Of a stretch of DNA of 64,000 nt, positions 24,759-33,296 are shown one piece after another. This DNA is from Rhodococcus sp. 14-1411-2a (GTDB lineage: Bacteria > Actinomycetota > Actinomycetes > Mycobacteriales > Mycobacteriaceae). The stretch is taken from the NCBI RefSeq assembly GCF_002259485.1, contig NZ_NPGA01000009.1:186001-250000 (forward strand). Direction: 5' to 3'. A program made the translations under genes and the position numbers. A model generated the notes under the pieces. The model did not search any database. It was not told the DNA's origin and saw nothing but the letters and a program-made list of their open reading frames with translations. Numbering within the stretch: the stretch's first letter is position 1; the number at the start of each line of letters is the position of its first letter.

Positions 24759-25982
24759 ATGACCGCATCGAATGTCGACGATCAGGCGCAGGCGCCGGTC
24801 GCCGAGTGGCACGACCGAAAGCGATACCTCTGGCTGATGGGTTTGATCCCACCCACGGCGGTATTCCTGGCTACCGGCCTGGTGTGGGCCTTCAACCAGC
24901 TCGGCTGGACCGCCGTGTCGCCGGTCTGGTGGTGGATCGGCGCGCTGCTGGTCTACGGCCTGCTTCCGATCCTCGATCGCTTCTTCGGTCCCGACGGTGA
25001 CAACCCACCCGACGAGGTGATGAAGGCGCTGGAGGAGGACAAGTACTACCGCTATTGCACCTACGCCTACATTCCGTTCCAGCTCGCCAGTCTGGTGTTC
25101 GCCTGCTACCTGTGGTCGGCGAACAACCTGTCGTGGCTCGGCATCGACGGAGGGCTCGGCCTGATCTCGAAGATCGGCCTGGCCATCAGTATCGGCGTGA
25201 TGGGCGGCGTCGGTATCAACACCGCGCACGAGCTCGGCCACAAGAAGGACAGCCTCGAGCGTTGGTTGTCGAAAATCACTCTGGCACAGACGTTCTACGG
25301 CCACTTCTACATCGAGCACAATCGCGGCCACCACGTTCGCGTCGCCACTCCCGAGGATCCGGCGAGCTCGAAGTTCGGCGAGAGCTTCTGGGCCTTCCTG
25401 CCACGCAGCGTGTGGGGCAGCCTGAAGTCGTCCTGGGAGCTGGAGAAGACGCGCATGGAGCGACTGGGCAAGAGCACGTGGAGCATTCAGAACGACGTGC
25501 TCAACGCATGGCTGATGTCGGTGGTTCTGTACGGGGTCCTGATCGCGGTGTTCGGTCCGATCGTGTTGCCGTTCCTCGTGATTCAGGCCATCTACGGATT
25601 CTCACTGCTGGAGACGGTGAACTACCTCGAGCACTACGGCCTGCAGCGTCAGAAGAAGGAGAACGGCCGCTACGAGCGATGCACTCCCGAGCACAGCTGG
25701 AACTCCGATCACATCGTGACCAACATCTTTCTGTACCACCTTCAGCGCCACAGCGACCACCACGCCAATCCCACCCGCCGCTACCAGACTCTGCGCAGCA
25801 TGGACGGGGCACCCAATCTGCCGAGTGGCTACGCGAGCATGATCTCGCTGGCCTACTTCCCACCGGTGTGGCGCAAGGTGATGGACCACCGCGTACTCGA
25901 CCACTACGACGGTGACATCACGAAGGTCAACATTCAGCCGTCCAAGCGGGAGAAGATCCTCGCCGCGCACGGAGCGAAGTGA
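24759..25982 (+). CDS. alkB: alkane 1-monooxygenase
   Basis: A 407-residue membrane diiron enzyme that oxidises the terminal carbon of n-alkanes using O2 and electrons from rubredoxin. The histidine boxes are HELGH (157-161), EHNRGHH (186-192), the AlkB signature [10 protein letters not shown] (288-297) and LQRHSDHH (328-335). Six hydrophobic helices surround them. ATG at 24759 follows GAGGAG. It starts the operon alkB-rubA1-rubA2-rubB-TetR, in which each stop overlaps or abuts the next start. Confidence 0.97.
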   Translation: MTASNVDDQAQAPVAEWHDRKRYLWLMGLIPPTAVFLATGLVWAFNQLGWTAVSPVWWWIGALLVYGLLPILDRFFGPDGDNPPDEVMKALEEDKYYRYCTYAYIPFQLASLVFACYLWSANNLSWLGIDGGLGLISKIGLAISIGVMGGVGINTAHELGHKKDSLERWLSKITLAQTFYGHFYIEHNRGHHVRVATPEDPASSKFGESFWAFLPRSVWGSLKSSWELEKTRMERLGKSTWSIQNDVLNAWLMSVVLYGVLIAVFGPIVLPFLVIQAIYGFSLLETVNYLEHYGLQRQKKENGRYERCTPEHSWNSDHIVTNIFLYHLQRHSDHHANPTRRYQTLRSMDGAPNLPSGYASMISLAYFPPVWRKVMDHRVLDHYDGDITKVNIQPSKREKILAAHGAK

Positions 25983-26146
25983 TGGCCGCGTTCGAGTGCC
26001 CGGTGTGCGAGTTCGTCTACGACGAGACCAACGGCGCACCGCGAGAGGGCTTTCCGGCAGGAACACCGTGGTCGGACGTACCCGACGACTGGCCGTGCCC
26101 CGACTGCGGTGTCCGCGAAAAAATCGACTTCAGGAGTCAGGCATGA
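25982..26146 (+). CDS. rubA1: rubredoxin, AlkG1 type
   Basis: A 54-residue rubredoxin with iron ligands C6, C9, C39 and C42 (CPVC and CPDC). It overlaps the alkB stop by one base (TGATG) and the next rubredoxin by ATGA. AlkG1-type rubredoxins sit in alkane operons but usually cannot themselves replace AlkG2-type partners in electron transfer to AlkB. Confidence 0.95.
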   Translation: MAAFECPVCEFVYDETNGAPREGFPAGTPWSDVPDDWPCPDCGVREKIDFRSQA

Positions 26147-26316
26147 AGCTCTATCGCTGCGTTCAATGTGGATTCGAGTACGACGAGGAACTGGGCTGGC
26201 CCGAGGACGGCATCGAGCCGGGCACGCGCTGGGACGACATTCCCGACGACTGGTCGTGCCCCGACTGCGGCGCGGCCAAGGCCGATTTCGAGATGGTCGA
26301 GGTAGAGCGCGGGTGA
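26143..26316 (+). CDS. rubA2: rubredoxin, AlkG2 type
   Basis: A 57-residue rubredoxin with iron ligands C6, C9, C39 and C42 (CVQC and CPDC). The sequence [20 protein letters not shown] is close to AlkG2-type rubredoxins, the form that passes electrons to AlkB. It overlaps the reductase start by GTGA at 26313. Confidence 0.95.
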   Translation: MKLYRCVQCGFEYDEELGWPEDGIEPGTRWDDIPDDWSCPDCGAAKADFEMVEVERG

Positions 26317-27521
26317 CTACTGGGCAACCCGCCGAGGTCGTGATCGTCGGTACCGGTGCCACCGGGTACACCGCCGCCAAAGTGCTACGGGCCGAGGGCT
26401 TCACGGGTTCCATCACGCTGATCGGGAGCGAGCAGGAGTCCACCTACCGTCGTCCGGCGGTGTCCAAGGAGCTGCTGATGGGCACCAAGTCGGTCGATCA
26501 GGTCCGGTTGGGTGCAGCCATCGAGGGCGTGGACGTCCGCACGGGCGTCACCGCCGTCGCCGTCACGGACTCGGCCGTGCATCTCGACGAGGGCGATCCG
26601 ATCCCGTACGACGCCGTGCTGTTGGCAACGGGTTCTCGGGCTCGGCAACTCGATTTCCCGGGTCACGTGTTCACGCTTCGCAGCGCCACCGATGTCGCAC
26701 CACTGCATGCCGACATCCTCCGCACCGGATCGCTGTTGGTGATCGGCGGCGGATTGATCGGGTGCGAGGCGGCGGCAGCAGCCCGGTCGCTCGGTGCCGA
26801 GGTGACGGTGCTCGAAGCGGCATCGGCTCTGCTGAGCCGGATCGCGCCGCCAAAGATTTCGCAGATGTACCGAGACCTGCACGCGGACAACGGGATAACG
26901 ATGCACACCGACGTCACCGTGACGAGTCTCGACGAGCAGGACGACGGCACCCTCCGTGCCACCGCTCGGGACGGACGCTCGTGGTCGGCCGGCACCGTCC
27001 TGGTGTCCGCCGGTTCGGTGCCCAACGTCGAGCTCGGGGCGGACATGGGCCTCGAGACCGCGTCGGGAATCCTGGTCGACGCGTCGATGCGCACATCGAG
27101 GCCGAACGTCTACGCGGCGGGCGACGTGGCAGAGGTCCCCAACACGATTCTCGGCGGCACCTATCGGAGTGAGCACTGGAACGGTGCCGTCGATCAGGCG
27201 ACCCGGGCAGCACGGTCCATACTCGGTCTCGATGTCGGCAGCCTCGACGTGCCGTGGGGCTGGTCGACTCAGCACGGGCTCAACCTGCAGTTCGCGGGTT
27301 GGACCGGTGCCGAGGACGAGTACGTCGTGGTTCGCGGCTCCATCGAGGAACGCCGCTTCACCGCCTGTGCGCTGCGCGGCGACACGCTCGTCGGGGCCAT
27401 CGGCGTCGGCTTCCCCAAGGACATCCGACAGATCAGATCCCTCATCGCGAGCGCAGACCCCATCGATCGGGAACTCCTCGGAGAAGATTGGCTGGATCGG
27501 CCCCATGCGGTCGTTCGATAG
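26313..27521 (+). CDS. rubB: rubredoxin reductase
   Basis: A 402-residue NAD(P)H-dependent flavoprotein. The FAD loop is [15 protein letters not shown], the NAD loop [23 protein letters not shown], and the second FAD motif [12 protein letters not shown]. It supplies electrons to rubredoxin for AlkB. The GTG at 26313 overlaps the rubA2 stop; the longer frame runs through the rubA2 gene. The TetR gene begins ten bases after its stop. Confidence 0.95.
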   Translation: MTTGQPAEVVIVGTGATGYTAAKVLRAEGFTGSITLIGSEQESTYRRPAVSKELLMGTKSVDQVRLGAAIEGVDVRTGVTAVAVTDSAVHLDEGDPIPYDAVLLATGSRARQLDFPGHVFTLRSATDVAPLHADILRTGSLLVIGGGLIGCEAAAAARSLGAEVTVLEAASALLSRIAPPKISQMYRDLHADNGITMHTDVTVTSLDEQDDGTLRATARDGRSWSAGTVLVSAGSVPNVELGADMGLETASGILVDASMRTSRPNVYAAGDVAEVPNTILGGTYRSEHWNGAVDQATRAARSILGLDVGSLDVPWGWSTQHGLNLQFAGWTGAEDEYVVVRGSIEERRFTACALRGDTLVGAIGVGFPKDIRQIRSLIASADPIDRELLGEDWLDRPHAVVR

Positions 27522-27531
27522 AGTCGTGTTC

Positions 27532-28152
27532 ATGCCCGCAGCCGAACAGACGTCGACCCCCGGTCGATACCGTGAAGCCGCATCCACTCTCGCGCGCGAT
27601 ACCGCGCTCGACGCCTTGCGAGAGCTGCTGAACGAGCGCAACTGGCGCAACGTCACGATGAGCCACATCGCCAAGGCTGCAGGGCTGAGCAGGCAGAGCC
27701 TGTACAACGAGTTCGGTTCGCGGCGTGGCGTCGCGCAGGGGTACGCCATCAGATTGACGGACCTCTTCGTGGCCATGTGCGAAACGGCTCTGTATCAGCA
27801 CGAGAACGACGCGTCGGCCGCTCTGCGGCAGGGCTTCTCGTCGTTCTTCGAGCTGAGCGGCCTGGATCCGCTCGTCCGGTCGCTGCACAGCGGCGACGCA
27901 CCGGAAGATCTTCTGCGCCTGATCACCACCGACAGCGAGGTGCTCATCGAGCGGGCGGGTGAGCGTCTGTCCGAGACCTTCCAGCGCGGATGGGTGGGCG
28001 CGAGCCCACGACAGGCCGACGTAATCAGCAAAGCCATCGTCCGATTGGCCCTGAGCTACATCCCCGAACCACCCGAGGACATCGCTGCAGCAGCCGACGA
28101 TCTGGCGCTGCTGCTGACCCCGTTCGTCGATTCCATCACCGCCGACAACTGA
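27532..28152 (+). CDS. alkU: TetR regulator of the alkane operon
   Basis: A 206-residue TetR-family protein. The helix-turn-helix is NVTMSHIAKAAGLSRQSLYNEF. It is the last gene of the alkane operon, where rhodococcal operons carry alkU, a regulator that responds to fatty-acid products. It likely binds the inverted repeat at 24686-24710. ATG at 27532 is the first start after rubB. Confidence 0.85.
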   Translation: MPAAEQTSTPGRYREAASTLARDTALDALRELLNERNWRNVTMSHIAKAAGLSRQSLYNEFGSRRGVAQGYAIRLTDLFVAMCETALYQHENDASAALRQGFSSFFELSGLDPLVRSLHSGDAPEDLLRLITTDSEVLIERAGERLSETFQRGWVGASPRQADVISKAIVRLALSYIPEPPEDIAAAADDLALLLTPFVDSITADN

Positions 28153-28240
28153 CCTCGACGTCCAGAGTTCGCCCTCGCCCAGTACGCCGATCTTGCCCCC
28201 GCCCCGCTCCCGCCCCCTGACCTGCTTCGGCCCCCTGCCC

Positions 28241-28335
28241 TGGCAAATGCGCGCGCGTTTGCCAGGTGCGCGCGATCTAGGCCCGAATCGGATGCGAAAT
28301 CGAACGCGTGTGACGAATGCGCGCGCGTTTGCCGA
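28241..28335. repeat. palindromic repeat C, copy 1
   Basis: Two GCAAATGCGCGCGCGTTTG-type palindromes about 70 bases apart. The first has perfect TGGCAAA/TTTGCCA arms (28241-28264). The element recurs at 30013-30106 and 61552-61644. It lies after the alkane operon in a 382-base gap that also holds a small frame and an operator-like inverted repeat. Confidence 0.85.
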
Positions 28336-28347
28336 GACACGGCCGCG

Positions 28348-28473
28348 TCAGTCCGACCGAACACGACTCCGCGGCGGCCCGGCAGGCCCGCTTCTTCCGC
28401 CCTCGTGCAGAGCGACCACAGTCCACCCTGCTCCCACCATGGACAGGACCAATACAGCTCCAATTGCGATCAT
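28348..28473 (-). CDS. putative 41-aa membrane peptide divergent from the MocR gene
   Basis: A 41-codon frame starts with a hydrophobic helix (MIAIGAVLVLSMVGAGWTVVAL) and has a basic, proline-rich tail. No close ribosome site is seen, so it may be chance. Its start is 61 bases from that of the divergent MocR-type regulator, with an 8-bp inverted repeat between them, the usual place for a MocR target gene. Confidence 0.3.
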   Translation of the reverse strand: MIAIGAVLVLSMVGAGWTVVALHEGGRSGPAGPPRSRVRSD

Positions 28474-28483
28474 GTGACCACAA

Positions 28484-28515
28484 TGGACTGCTTTTACTCC
28501 AAATAATGCAGTCCA
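28484..28515. promoter_or_regulatory. 8-bp inverted repeat upstream of the MocR gene
   Basis: TGGACTGC (28484-28491) and GCAGTCCA (28508-28515) form a perfect inverted repeat with a 16-base AT-rich spacer, just ahead of the MocR start. It is a good candidate for the regulator's own operator. Confidence 0.55.
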
Positions 28516-28534
28516 GTGTGCGAGAGTGGCATGC

Positions 28535-29998
28535 ATGGACTCGTTCGACGCCTCCGCCATCACGGCCCGGGATCTGGCCGCACGGATCGACCCAGCAACG
28601 TTGCGGAACCGATCCGGTGGTCCGCTCTACCTCGAGATCGCCGACGAGTTGCGGCGGTTGATCGAGAACGGTGAGGTGTCGGCCCAGACGCGTTTGCCTG
28701 CCGAGCGGGCGTTGTCGATCAGCTTGGACGTCAGTCGGGTGACGGTCGCATCGGCATACCGGCACCTGCGCGAGGGTGGGTGGATCAGCGCCCAGCGAGG
28801 CTCGGGTACCTACGTGTCGCCGACGGGTTCGATGCCGTCGTGGGGTTCACTGGCCGGCGACCGAGAGACTGCGAATCTGGAATTCGTCAACGCCTCCCCG
28901 TCGGCATCGCCGCTGTTGTCCGACGCGTACGGTGTTGCGGCAGAGAAGATTCGAGATCGTTTCACCTTGGGCGGGTACGCTCCGTCCGGTCTGTTCGAGC
29001 TCCGAGAGTCCATCGCCGCGTACTACCGAGGGCGCGGAGTGCCGACCACCGCCGACAACATCCTCGTCACCTCCGGTGCCACCGACGCCATCCACGCTGT
29101 GTTGGCGACGTTCACCGAGCCCGGGGCCCGCGTATTGGTGGAGCACCCGACGTATCCGGGTGTCGTCGAACTCGTCCACTCCCTCGGCGGTCGTTGCATC
29201 CCGGTGCCCATCGATCCGGACAACACCGACGAGTTCGTGGCTGCGGCAGACAGGGCCGCGCGGCAGAGTGCACCGACTTTGGCGTATTTCATGCCCGACT
29301 TCTCCAATCCGTCGGGTGCGCGACTCCCCCTGAACACCCGCCGACAGCTGTCCGCCACCATGCACCGCCACTGCGTACTGACCATCGTCGACGAGGTAGC
29401 AGCCGATCTGTCTCTCGACGATTCACCGGATATCGAGCCCTTCGGAGCCGCCACTCCGGACGTGGCGACGGTGACCGTCGGGTCCACGAGCAAGACGGTG
29501 TGGGGCGGGCTGCGAGTCGGGTGGGTTCGCGCCGAAGCCGGTCTGTTGGCGCGGGTCGCCGCAACCTATGCGCGACGCCAACTTTCGGTCTCGATCATCG
29601 ATCAACTGGCGGCAATCGAGTTGTTGGGTAAGTACGACGAGGTACGACGCGTCCGCGCGGAGGCGTCGAGAACGGCCCGCGATCACACCGTCACATTGAT
29701 GCGTGATCATCTGCCGGGCTGGCACTTTCGAGTTCCCGACGGCGGCCTGGCACTGTGGTGTTACCTACCCGACGGCATTCGATCCAGCCATCTCGTCGCC
29801 GACGCCCAGTCGCAGGGACTGCTGCTGGCACCCGGACTGAGATTCGGAACGGGGTACGCCTTCGACGATCGACAGCGCATTCCGTTCACCCGTTCACTGT
29901 CCGACATCACCTCGGCGATCAAGATCCTCACTCGCCTGTCGTCGGAGAACACCCCGACGCCGGCCGCCGCGTCGAGCACGCCCGCTGCGGTGGTGTGA
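28535..29998 (+). CDS. MocR/PdxR-type regulator (GntR HTH + aminotransferase fold)
   Basis: 487 residues. A GntR winged helix fills about residues 25-95 (GGPLYLEIADELRRLIENG, RVTVASAYRHLREGGWI). A class I aminotransferase domain follows, with the PLP lysine at K320 in GSTSKTVWGGLRVGW. MocR proteins use the PLP domain as a ligand sensor, often for amino acids or pyridoxal. ATG at 28535 follows GAGAG; the frame start GTG is nine bases upstream. No pyridoxine or permease gene is adjacent. Confidence 0.85.
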   Translation: MDSFDASAITARDLAARIDPATLRNRSGGPLYLEIADELRRLIENGEVSAQTRLPAERALSISLDVSRVTVASAYRHLREGGWISAQRGSGTYVSPTGSMPSWGSLAGDRETANLEFVNASPSASPLLSDAYGVAAEKIRDRFTLGGYAPSGLFELRESIAAYYRGRGVPTTADNILVTSGATDAIHAVLATFTEPGARVLVEHPTYPGVVELVHSLGGRCIPVPIDPDNTDEFVAAADRAARQSAPTLAYFMPDFSNPSGARLPLNTRRQLSATMHRHCVLTIVDEVAADLSLDDSPDIEPFGAATPDVATVTVGSTSKTVWGGLRVGWVRAEAGLLARVAATYARRQLSVSIIDQLAAIELLGKYDEVRRVRAEASRTARDHTVTLMRDHLPGWHFRVPDGGLALWCYLPDGIRSSHLVADAQSQGLLLAPGLRFGTGYAFDDRQRIPFTRSLSDITSAIKILTRLSSENTPTPAAASSTPAAVV

Positions 29999-30012
29999 GC
30001 CCCGACGGCCAT

Positions 30013-30106
30013 CGCAAACGCGCGCGCGTTCGCGAGACGCTCGCAAATTGGTCACCTGGTCAATGGCGGAATCGCGCGCACCTGACGAATGCGCGCGCGT
30101 TTGCAA
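30013..30106. repeat. palindromic repeat C, copy 2
   Basis: GCAAACGCGCGCGCGTTCGCG at the left (30014 on) and GCGCGCGCGTTTGC at the right (30091 on). The right module, from the bases AATCGCGCGCACC onward, is identical to copy 3 except for one base. It fills the gap between the MocR and YdeI-like genes. Confidence 0.85.
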
Positions 30107-30126
30107 CGTCGCAGGGCCGGCAGCAC

Positions 30127-30576
30127 TCAGGGCCGCAGGGACTGGACGATTGCCGTGATACGCCGCTCGCGAGTGTCGTCGCGTTTCGCGTCGGCGACGG
30201 ACCTTGCGTGTTCCTTTCGCGTCGACGGTGCCAGCGCATCGAACGCTGCTCGGACAGCCGGATCCGCGTCCAAGGCTGTCGCCAGCGCCACCGGAACCTC
30301 GATCACCTGCGGCTGGTCGTCCAGCTCAATGGTCACGTCGACGGTGTCGCCGGCCTCGACGCCGAGTGTGGCGCGAACGCTCTTGTTGAGCCCGAGCAGA
30401 TTTTCGCCACCCATTCGGCCGATGCGCCCACGCACCGTCTGACCACCGATCGTGAACCGAACTGGTGGCGTTTTGGTGGAACCGAGGGACGCGACCTGCT
30501 CGTCAGTGAGCACAATGGCCGCTGCCGGGCCTCGTGATTCGAGAACCGTGGACATCCGCAGAACCGTCGCTGCCAT
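30127..30576 (-). CDS. DUF1905/YdeI-like protein
   Basis: 149 residues. A DUF1905 beta barrel (PPVRFTIGGQTVRGRIGRMGG, NKSVRATLGVEAGDTVDV) is followed by a C-terminal YdeI/OmdA-like helix region (AFDALAPSTRKEHARSVADAKR). The family is linked to bacteriocin protection in some bacteria, without a known mechanism. The start is given as ATG at 30576; ATG at 30555 is also possible. Confidence 0.75.
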   Translation of the reverse strand: MAATVLRMSTVLESRGPAAAIVLTDEQVASLGSTKTPPVRFTIGGQTVRGRIGRMGGENLLGLNKSVRATLGVEAGDTVDVTIELDDQPQVIEVPVALATALDADPAVRAAFDALAPSTRKEHARSVADAKRDDTRERRITAIVQSLRP

Positions 30577-30608
30577 GCGGACAGGCTATCGGTCGCAGGT
30601 GCGCTCAG

Positions 30609-30664
30609 TGTCCACAATTCGCGCCGAAAGGCGGGATTCCGTCGTCGGCCTCGAACAGTGGACA
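30609..30664. repeat. solitary palindrome related to element A
   Basis: TGTCCAC (30609-30615) and GTGGACA (30658-30664) bound a 56-bp unit. The centre, including GCGGGATTCCG, is shared with the core of element A on its other strand, while the terminal arms differ. It sits between two minus-strand genes, with no nuclease gene beside it. Confidence 0.5.
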
Positions 30665-30688
30665 GCCAGCGCACCTGGCCGACAGTAA

Positions 30689-31156
30689 TCAGGCTTCGGC
30701 TTCCACGATTCGCTTGATTGCGGCCAGGGTGCGAGGGATGCCGTCGAGTGCCGCCTGGCTACGAGTGTCGATTTCCTTCTCCGCGTCGTCACCGAACTTG
30801 CTGTGGAAGAAGGCGATGCCGTCGGGCAGGAAGTTCCAGTTCTCGGTCAGTCGTGTTGCGCCATCGACGGTTTCGAGGGTATAGCCCCAGCGAACGAAGT
30901 TGTCGCCCACCACCCACGCGAACTCGCGACCCGGGTCGGCGGCGGCGACCGTCGACACGGTCTCCCACGTGCGACCGGGCACCACGTTGCGGCCGGTGAA
31001 GGTCGATCCGACGCCACCGCCGTCGGCCTCGTTCCACCAGCACTCCTGGCAGATCGGGCTCCATTCGCCTGTTCGGGTGATGTCGGAGACAACGGCGTAC
31101 ACGTCGTCGACAGACGCAGCGACGACGACGGATTCGGAGAACTCGAGTGCAGTCAT
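30689..31156 (-). CDS. SRPBCC family protein
   Basis: A 155-residue START-like protein: FSESVVVAASVDDVYAVVSD at the N-terminus, WSPICQECWW, TFTGRNVVPGRTWETVS, and a long C-terminal helix (GIPRTLAAIKRIVE). Such proteins bind hydrophobic ligands or act as cyclases; no catalytic residue is evident. ATG at 31156 starts the fold. Confidence 0.75.
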   Translation of the reverse strand: MTALEFSESVVVAASVDDVYAVVSDITRTGEWSPICQECWWNEADGGGVGSTFTGRNVVPGRTWETVSTVAAADPGREFAWVVGDNFVRWGYTLETVDGATRLTENWNFLPDGIAFFHSKFGDDAEKEIDTRSQAALDGIPRTLAAIKRIVEAEA

Positions 31157-31255
31157 CTCTCCATTGTCCATCTGGCACCCGCGAAGCTGTGAGCAGACCC
31201 GCTGCCTACAGCAGAACTATTGGCATGCAATCGAATTGGGACTCACACTCGAACC

Positions 31256-31864
31256 ATGAGCGAAACGCCACGAATGTTCCCACCCGAACTCCGCAACCAA
31301 CTCCTGCGTCATCGAGTCCTGGTGCTCGACGGCCCCCTCGACGACGACAACGGCACGGTCCTCACCACCCATTTGTTGACATTGGCCGCCGACAACTCCT
31401 CGGCCGACATCGCTCTGTGGATTCACTCCCCCGGCGGATCGGTTCCCGCGATGCTCGCGATCCGCGATGTGATGCGGCTGGTGCCGTGCGACGTGTCGAC
31501 ACTTGCGCTCGGGTTGGCCTGCAGCGCAGGTCAATTCCTGTTGTCCTCCGGTACGCGCGGCAAGCGGTATGCCCTGCCGCATTCGCGAATACTGATGCAT
31601 CAGGGATCCGCCGGCATCGGTGGGTCGGCCGTCGAAGTGGAAGTACAGGCCAACGATCTGCGTCATACCCGAGATACCGTGCTCGGGCTCATTGCCGACG
31701 ACACCGGACAAACACGCGAGCAGATCTTCGACGACTCTCTGCACGACCGTTGGTTCACCGCGGAAGCAGCCCTCCAGTACGGGTTCGTCGACGCGATCGT
31801 GGACTCGTTCGATCAGGTCATGCCTGCGCGACGGGCATCGTTCGGAATGGAGTTGGCCCGATGA
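31256..31864 (+). CDS. clpP: ClpP-family serine peptidase
   Basis: A 202-residue ClpP subunit with the catalytic serine S90 (LACSAGQFLLSSG), histidine H115 (ILMHQG), and an aspartate in LHDRWFTAEAA. Two ClpP paralogues in tandem with a PopR/ClgR-type regulator next to them match the clpP3-clpP4 arrangement of Streptomyces, which supplements the essential clpP1P2 pair. ATG at 31256 is chosen. Its stop overlaps the second clpP start in ATGA. Confidence 0.9.
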   Translation: MSETPRMFPPELRNQLLRHRVLVLDGPLDDDNGTVLTTHLLTLAADNSSADIALWIHSPGGSVPAMLAIRDVMRLVPCDVSTLALGLACSAGQFLLSSGTRGKRYALPHSRILMHQGSAGIGGSAVEVEVQANDLRHTRDTVLGLIADDTGQTREQIFDDSLHDRWFTAEAALQYGFVDAIVDSFDQVMPARRASFGMELAR

Positions 31865-32487
31865 GCACGTACACGATTCCCAATGTCATCACCCGAGATT
31901 CGCGCGGAGAACGCGTCGTCGACGTCTATTCGCATCTGCTCAGTGAGCGCATCGTCTATCTCGGTACCGGTATCGACGCAGGGGTCGCGAATGCGATGAT
32001 CGCGCAGCTGCTGCATCTGGAGGCCGACTCCCCCGACCAGGAAATTTCGATGTACATCAACTGCGAGGGCGGCGACACCGCTGCCATGCTCGCAATCTAC
32101 GACACGATGCAATTCATCGGATCACCCATTGCCACAACATGTGTGGGTCAAGCGGTGGCAGCAGGTGCAGTACTACTCGCTGCCGGCGCACCGGGTCGAC
32201 GCTCTGCGCTCACCCACAGCCGGGTGGTGTTGCACCAGCCTGCGGCGCAGGGACGCGGCACCATCCCGGACCTCATCTTGGCCGCTGACGAAGTCGTCCG
32301 AGTGCGAGCGGAGATGGAGGCAATTCTGGCGGCACACACCGGACGCGACGTGGACACGCTTCGACACGACACCGACCGAGATCTGGTGTTGACGGCACCG
32401 GCTGCTCTCGAATACGGCGTCGTCGATCAGGTTCTCGAGGGACGTCAGGCGGCCATCAACGTCGCATCGCCACGCGAGAGGTCGTGA
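31861..32487 (+). CDS. clpP: ClpP paralogue lacking the catalytic serine
   Basis: A 208-residue ClpP-fold protein. The stretch normally reading GQAAS reads GQAVA here, with alanine A100 (codon GCA at 32158-32160) where the nucleophile belongs. H125 (VVLHQP) and the TDRDLVLTAPAALEYG aspartate are kept, at the normal 25-residue spacing. It is predicted to be an inactive partner ring or structural subunit for the preceding ClpP, like cyanobacterial ClpR. It overlaps the XRE gene by 43 bases. Confidence 0.85.
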   Translation: MSTYTIPNVITRDSRGERVVDVYSHLLSERIVYLGTGIDAGVANAMIAQLLHLEADSPDQEISMYINCEGGDTAAMLAIYDTMQFIGSPIATTCVGQAVAAGAVLLAAGAPGRRSALTHSRVVLHQPAAQGRGTIPDLILAADEVVRVRAEMEAILAAHTGRDVDTLRHDTDRDLVLTAPAALEYGVVDQVLEGRQAAINVASPRERS

Positions 32488-32747
32488 TGCGCAAGGCGTG
32501 AGATTTCGGCCATCGACGTGCCCAATGCGCCGACGACGGCCGCGAGGATTTCGCTCGACGGATCCTTGCGGCCGCGTTCGAGCTCCGACAAGTATTGCGG
32601 CGCAATACCTGCGCGTGCGGCGGTGTCGGCGAGGGTATCTCCGCGGGCGTGTCTGCGTTCGCGTAGTCGTCTGCCGACCACCTCGCGCCACAGGGGTTCC
32701 ACCGCGCGCGCTGCTCGACGCTCATCGATTCGTATGACCTGGCCCAT
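32445..32747 (-). CDS. PopR/ClgR-like XRE regulator
   Basis: A 100-residue protein with one helix-turn-helix: REVVGRRLRERRHARGDTLADTA, IAPQYLSELERGRKDPSSEIL. That sequence is close to ClgR and PopR, the activators of clpP genes in actinobacteria, and its place convergent to a clpP pair supports such a role. Its 3' end overlaps the second clpP. No ClgR box could be identified by eye upstream of the clpP pair. Confidence 0.75.
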   Translation of the reverse strand: MGQVIRIDERRAARAVEPLWREVVGRRLRERRHARGDTLADTAARAGIAPQYLSELERGRKDPSSEILAAVVGALGTSMAEISRLAHHDLSRGDATLMAA

Positions 32748-32792
32748 GATCGCAGCCTAGGCCTCCTGTCCGTGATGGGTCGCAGATTCTGC

Positions 32793-33230
32793 TCAGAGCA
32801 GAGAGCTCGGTTTCACGAATGTCCTCGCATAGCGTCTCTGCCAGGGCGTTTCGATAGCGCGGTGCGAGTAATTGCTCCGGACATAGTCGATTGCAGCACT
32901 TCCCGGCATACCGCCCAGCGCAACCAGGCAGGCCAGTGCGGTGCCCGTTCGCCCCTCACCGCCGGTACTCGCGATCTCGACTCTCTGGGTTGCACAGCGG
33001 CGCAATACTTCTCGTAGTCCGACCTCGAGCTCTTTCGAGTCGGACGGCAGCCGGAAGTCGGGCCAACGAACCCATCGACTGTCCCACTCGAACTCGCCCG
33101 GATCCTTGCCCTGCAGGTAGATCCCGAAGTCCGGCAACGGACCGTCAGGTGTCGGAACACGCAAGGCACGTCCACGAACGAGACTGCCCGACGGCAACTG
33201 CAGCACGCCCGGACTGTGTAAGTCCCACAT
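32793..33230 (-). CDS. protein-tyrosine-phosphatase-like protein with Cys-to-Ser active site
   Basis: A 145-residue protein of the dual-specificity phosphatase fold. The loop that should read C-x5-R-(S/T) reads VEIASTGGEGRTGTA, with S88 (codon AGT) where the catalytic cysteine is expected and R94 kept. The downstream AIDYVRSNYSHRAIETPWQRRYA end is characteristic of the actinobacterial group. It is likely a pseudophosphatase that binds but does not cleave phospho-substrates. ATG at 33230 is preferred. Confidence 0.7.
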   Translation of the reverse strand: MWDLHSPGVLQLPSGSLVRGRALRVPTPDGPLPDFGIYLQGKDPGEFEWDSRWVRWPDFRLPSDSKELEVGLREVLRRCATQRVEIASTGGEGRTGTALACLVALGGMPGSAAIDYVRSNYSHRAIETPWQRRYARTFVKPSSLL

Positions 33231-33296
33231 TCGAGGCGCGTCCTTTCCTTGTCGTTCGCGACACCTGTTTCTGCCCAGCACCGATATTGTGCCCCC

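Noticed and set aside
22592-25000. 802-codon plus-strand open frame
   Set aside because: It lies antisense to the SGNH and DUF4012 genes and has shadow composition rich in Arg and Gly; the minus genes have clear domains.
28241-28335. CRISPR-like repeat
   Set aside because: The two palindromes are only two units with a 70-base spacer and the copies elsewhere are single elements, not arrays.
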